Assembly (NCBI RefSeq): GCF_000611645.1
Contig: NW_014013618.1
Coordinates: 1-64,000 of the forward strand
Length of the DNA stretch: 64,000 bases
From: Monoraphidium neglectum
Lineage: Eukaryota; Chlorophyta; Chlorophyceae; Sphaeropleales; Selenastraceae
Direction of reading: 5' to 3'
Below the pieces are notes generated by a model that was given only the letters and a program-made list of their open reading frames with translations, was not told the DNA's origin and made no database searches. This document shows, piece by piece, positions 60,606-64,000 of this stretch; the first letter of the stretch is position 1; the number at the start of each line of letters is the position of its first letter. A program made the position numbers and the translations under genes.

Positions 60606-62199
60606 CCTGTCGCACGCGGCGTGCTTTGACAGCACAATAATCGTGCCGTGATCTCCCCCGCGCAACAACCAGGCGGGATCTGCTAATTCTGATGATACAG
60701 TCTGTATTAAGACGTGCTGCGACCAGTGTTAGGGCCCCTGAGTGATCTCTGCAACGTTCACATCAATCACTCAGATGCTGTCGTGGACAACGCTTTGAGG
60801 CCGGACGTATGTTGTTGCTGTGACGAGACAAGGTATAGGACTGTTGCGCATTGCGCTTTCGCGCTCTGGAAAGGTGCGGTGTCCCGCCGCTGCCTTGTGA
60901 TGATGACTGGATTGATGAATGACAACCGCCAGGCGAATTAGCCTCGTTGCAAGCGACGCTATTGGTAGTGTACCCCCGCCGACATATGTCCAACCTGATA
61001 CTGTTACCTATCTACATGATACCTCAGTACCGATAACAAGCAAGGCCCCGCCACCCCGACAGCAGTGACAGGACGGTACAGCAGTAACCGGCAAAGGAAT
61101 GTAGGTGAGGGGTGGTTGCGTACGTATGAAAGCTGAATTTAAGTATATATTGAACACCTTAGAGTTGTAGTCGACCGTCACCCTCTCACCGGGTGCAATG
61201 GTACGTGTGCCGCCTGCCGCGCGCAAGCAGCAGAGTGCTCAAAGCGAGTGGGGTATCCCTGCCCGTAACCGTTCCAAACCGTGTAAACTCAAAATCAGTG
61301 CCCTAGACTGCTCGGATTTATTAATAATCCCCCCGGCAGACGGTGCAAAAGGTGCAGGTGCCTCTGGACGACTAAGTGCTCCTGCACGACCAAGTGAAGG
61401 GTCTCAGTGCGTGATCTACTTGTAACTCCTGGAAAGAGCGGAAGGGATCGAGAAGTCCCACCAGCACTTGCTTCAACAAATGTCCTGCCGTATTTGCTGC
61501 GGCCGACGCAGGGTCAGTTGGACCTTAACCGGAGCACTGTCAACCCCTTTGCAGATGTGAGAACCGCATCACTGTCAGCCTGGTTGAGCATGGTCTACCA
61601 GTGTGGTGCAGGTACCGTACCTGCACCTTGGGGCCCAAAATGTTCCCTGGGGCCGAAATTGATTCACGAGAGGTCCACAGGCATCTGATAAGCGGCAGGC
61701 TGCACACGTGCCAGCAAAGCGGGTGTCCTTGCCTCGACTTCCGATTCTTGTATTGAGTGCTGTGCTGGGCTATTTCAAGCTGTGTCTTGGGCATTGGCGC
61801 TGTAGGTGTTCCACCAAGCACAGCTTAAGCACATAGCAGGATCAGCACGCACGCATGTTGCAGGATCAGCATGCACCTGCAGCAAATGGTGCGACCACGC
61901 ATGGCACCACCCATGAGTACTGCAAGCCGAAGGCGCGGCGCAACATGTGCATACAGGAGCAGCACACAGAACAAATAGCGACGCCCATGATGACCAGACA
62001 CATGTGATGCGCCCTGTGGGAACTCAAGTTGGTGCCGCAGGCCAACTGCCTCATCCGCGCCCGGCGCCCCAATGGCTGGGAAGAAACAGCACACGCCTCC
62101 TGCTCTGTGCTTCACTACACAGGTAATACGTGCCCTGTGTTGTCGCCTAGCACACCTGCCTGCAGTCAACCAAGGCACACCAAGACCAATGTCTGCAGC
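60606..62199. other. intergenic region
   Basis: No exon was recognised. It contains a 23-bp near-palindrome at 61605-61627 (11-bp arms, one central base) that includes two GTAC tetramers. The minus-strand frame at 61008-61226 has no family signature. Confidence 0.45.
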
Positions 62200-62204
62200 T
62201 TACA
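62200..62204 (-). terminator. candidate poly(A) signal TGTAA directly after the MYCBPAP-like stop
   Basis: On the minus strand the stop TGA (62207-62205) is followed at once by TGTAA. Confidence 0.35.
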
Positions 62205-64000
62205 TCACAGTTGCAGCCACTGCTTAGCCCGCTCAGCTGAGTGCGCAAGCCAAGCAAAATCCTCCTCCGCACAGAACTGCTCGACCTGCCCACATCCAAC
62301 AGGCGCCTCTGCCGCAGAGTTGAATTGCACCATGGCCGCAGCTGCACGTCCGTCCAACAGCCCTGCCACCACCCCTCGCCGGCGCTGCAGGGCCTCGTCA
62401 AAGCCCTCGAGAGCGCCCATCAGGGCTGCCCTGACTGCTGCAAACATCGCAGCACTGGTCGCCTCTGGCGCCAAGCCATGCTTGCTGGTGTGCTTGCTGT
62501 GGCCCGCTACAGAGGCGCCGGCCGCCTGGCGAGCTTCTGCGACCGTCACCGGAATGACCACCGCCAGGTTAAGCAGCTGCTCCTGTAAAGCCGCCTCAAC
62601 CATGGACCTCTGGCAGGTGGGAATTTGTGCTGCCGCCGTAGCTACCTGCAAACGCTTGGCTAGCACGGCCGCCACCTGCCTGTTGGCTGTCCCTGACGCT
62701 ATCACATTGACTGTGCTGGCAGTGGCGGCTGCAATCGCCACGGATGGGCGAGGCCCAGACATGGGCGAGGGGACGCGTTCGCCGTTCGTCACCAAGATGC
62801 CGCGGGGTGCTGCACCAGTTGAGGGCGCAGGGCTGCCGCCGCCGCTGAGCCCTGCACTAGGAGCTGTGATCAGCTGAAGTGGGCCAGTCCCGAGCGCATC
62901 AATGGCGTGAACGAGGTCAGCGATGGCAGCAATGGAGCCGTCCCACTGCGATGGATAGCTGGCCAGCAGCTGCTCTGCAGGGTCTGCCTCCTTACGTTTT
63001 GACGAACCACCTGTGGTAGTAGCGTTGCAGGTCAGCATGGGTTGAGGATGTCAGGTGAACACTGGGTGGTATCAGGGGCAGCGTTGCTGCAGAGCAGGTC
63101 ATAAACAAAGGGTGGGGCTGTTTTGCAGACAACCTCACCTCTGTTGTTGGGCTTGGTCTCTGGCATCATGGGAGGTGTCAATGTCGCAAGTGACGCCCTA
63201 TAGATCGCGTCCAGGCGGCGCTGTGTTTGGGGGCTGTAGTAGACAGGTGGATCCATGCCCACATTTGCAGCGGCAAAGCGCCTTGACTCCTGTTGTTCCT
63301 TGGCCTGCTGCTCCTGCTGGTCCCAACCAATTGCTGCAAGATTTGGGGGCCCCACACGGGGCCTTATGGGTAGATCTTGAACGATGTGCTCCAGGACTGC
63401 TGCCACCTGTTGTCCAGTGTTGCGCGACAACTAAATCAGGCGGTAGTGATGCAGGGGATGGATACCTTTTCAACGGCCCCTGCCACCCCGGCCTTGATGG
63501 CTGCCACAAGTGACTAAATGATATGCTGACACCCTGCCTGCCTCACCTGCCGGTCCCTCTCACGTCGCTGCATGCCGGCCTCAAGCTGCAGCTTCGCCAG
63601 TTCAGGCTGGCCCAGCTCTGGGGGCACCGCAAGACCCCGCAGCAGAACCTGCAGCAGGAGTTATGAAAGAACAGTTGCAAAGAATGGCCAGCCTGTATGT
63701 GCTGGCATTATGTTGGCGGTTGGCTGGGCGGTAGTGCTGCTTGGGGCTAACCTCAGAGCGTTGAGTGGTTGTAATGAGGTACCATGGCTGGCAAGTTCAA
63801 TTCAGGCAAGCACGAGGGAGCTCACCTCCACTGGTGCGCCGGCTCGGTGATGCATGCCCATAGAAGGCAGCGGTGGGGTGGTGGCCATGCTCCAGGACTC
63901 GCTGAACACCCCAGGGTCAGGGCACCTGAAAGTGAACACAAATTCCCGCACTTCTCCTGGCAGGATGACACCCGCACGGTCTGAAAGGTAGAAACGCGCT
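62205..64000 (-). CDS. MYCBP-associated protein (MYCBPAP)-like, C-terminal part (partial)
   Basis: Four exons are visible, complement of 64000-63826 (open at the window edge), 63648-63547, 63430-63139 and 63010-62205, about 458 residues. The first exon reads ARFYLSDRAGVILPGEVREF then VFTFRCPDPGVFSESW. This is the signature Ig-like segment of MYCBPAP (GVILPGE, FTFK, AGIF, E-W). The next gives VLLRGLAVPPELGQPELAKL. The remainder is Ala/Gln/Glu-rich helical sequence with weak conservation. MYCBPAP occurs in ciliated eukaryotes and is linked to the axonemal central apparatus and sperm flagella. The N-terminal half lies beyond position 64000. The name rests on one well-matching block, so it is less secure than most others here. 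Confidence 0.7.

Noticed and set aside
61008..61226. 72-codon minus-strand frame with a beta-rich look
   Set aside because: Too short, not linked to splice sites, and no family recognised.
62029..62877. 282-codon plus-strand frame
   Set aside because: It is antisense to the last MYCBPAP-like exon, which splices in phase to exons with a family signature.

Overview
This window is nuclear DNA from a unicellular green alga, most likely a core chlorophyte; I cannot name the species. The evidence is GC-rich sequence, genes split by many short GT-AG introns, TGTAA motifs after several stop codons, long Ser/Gly/Pro runs, (GT)n microsatellites, and chloroplast genes encoded with transit peptides (light-dependent protochlorophyllide reductase, an algal [FeFe]-hydrogenase, TGD1, a MET1/TEF30-like factor). 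No prokaryotic operon, phage, CRISPR array or intact transposon was seen. Exon models were built by hand from splice motifs, phase agreement and protein-family conservation.

Layout. 1-1811 (+): 3' part of a MET1/TEF30-type photosystem II assembly factor. 2669-7777 (+): large secreted PKD/HYR-like protein. 8843-9574 (+): secreted 12-cysteine orphan. 10658-13227 (-): OST48/DDOST. 14324-17025 (-): [FeFe]-hydrogenase HYDA. 18836-20381 (-): SCL-type SR splicing factor, divergent from 20756-22065 (+): SSNA1/DIP13. 22356-33426 (-): 25-exon protein with an N-terminal PH domain and 13 tandem PLAT domains. 35011-37050 (+): POR. 38281-40186 (+): probable pseudokinase. 40508-42535 (-): mitochondrial ribosomal protein uS2. 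43977-48041 (+): 14-exon GRD/GSP39-type dehydrogenase with 14- and 16-nt microexons. 49877-51959 (-): CCCH tandem zinc-finger protein. 53050-57077 (-): Ariadne-type RBR E3 ubiquitin ligase with a 17-nt microexon. About 57612-58143: assembly gap. 58307-60605 (-): TGD1 lipid-import permease. 62205-64000 (-): C-terminal part of a MYCBPAP-like protein.

The genes do not form one pathway. Two loose themes are visible. One is the chloroplast (PSII assembly, chlorophyll synthesis, plastid lipid import, fermentative hydrogen production). The other is the cilium or basal body (SSNA1/DIP13, MYCBPAP and possibly the LOXHD1-like PLAT protein). The most unusual items are the PH-13xPLAT architecture, the kinase-like protein with degraded catalytic motifs, a perfect 30-bp hairpin upstream of the hydrogenase gene, and the three microexons.
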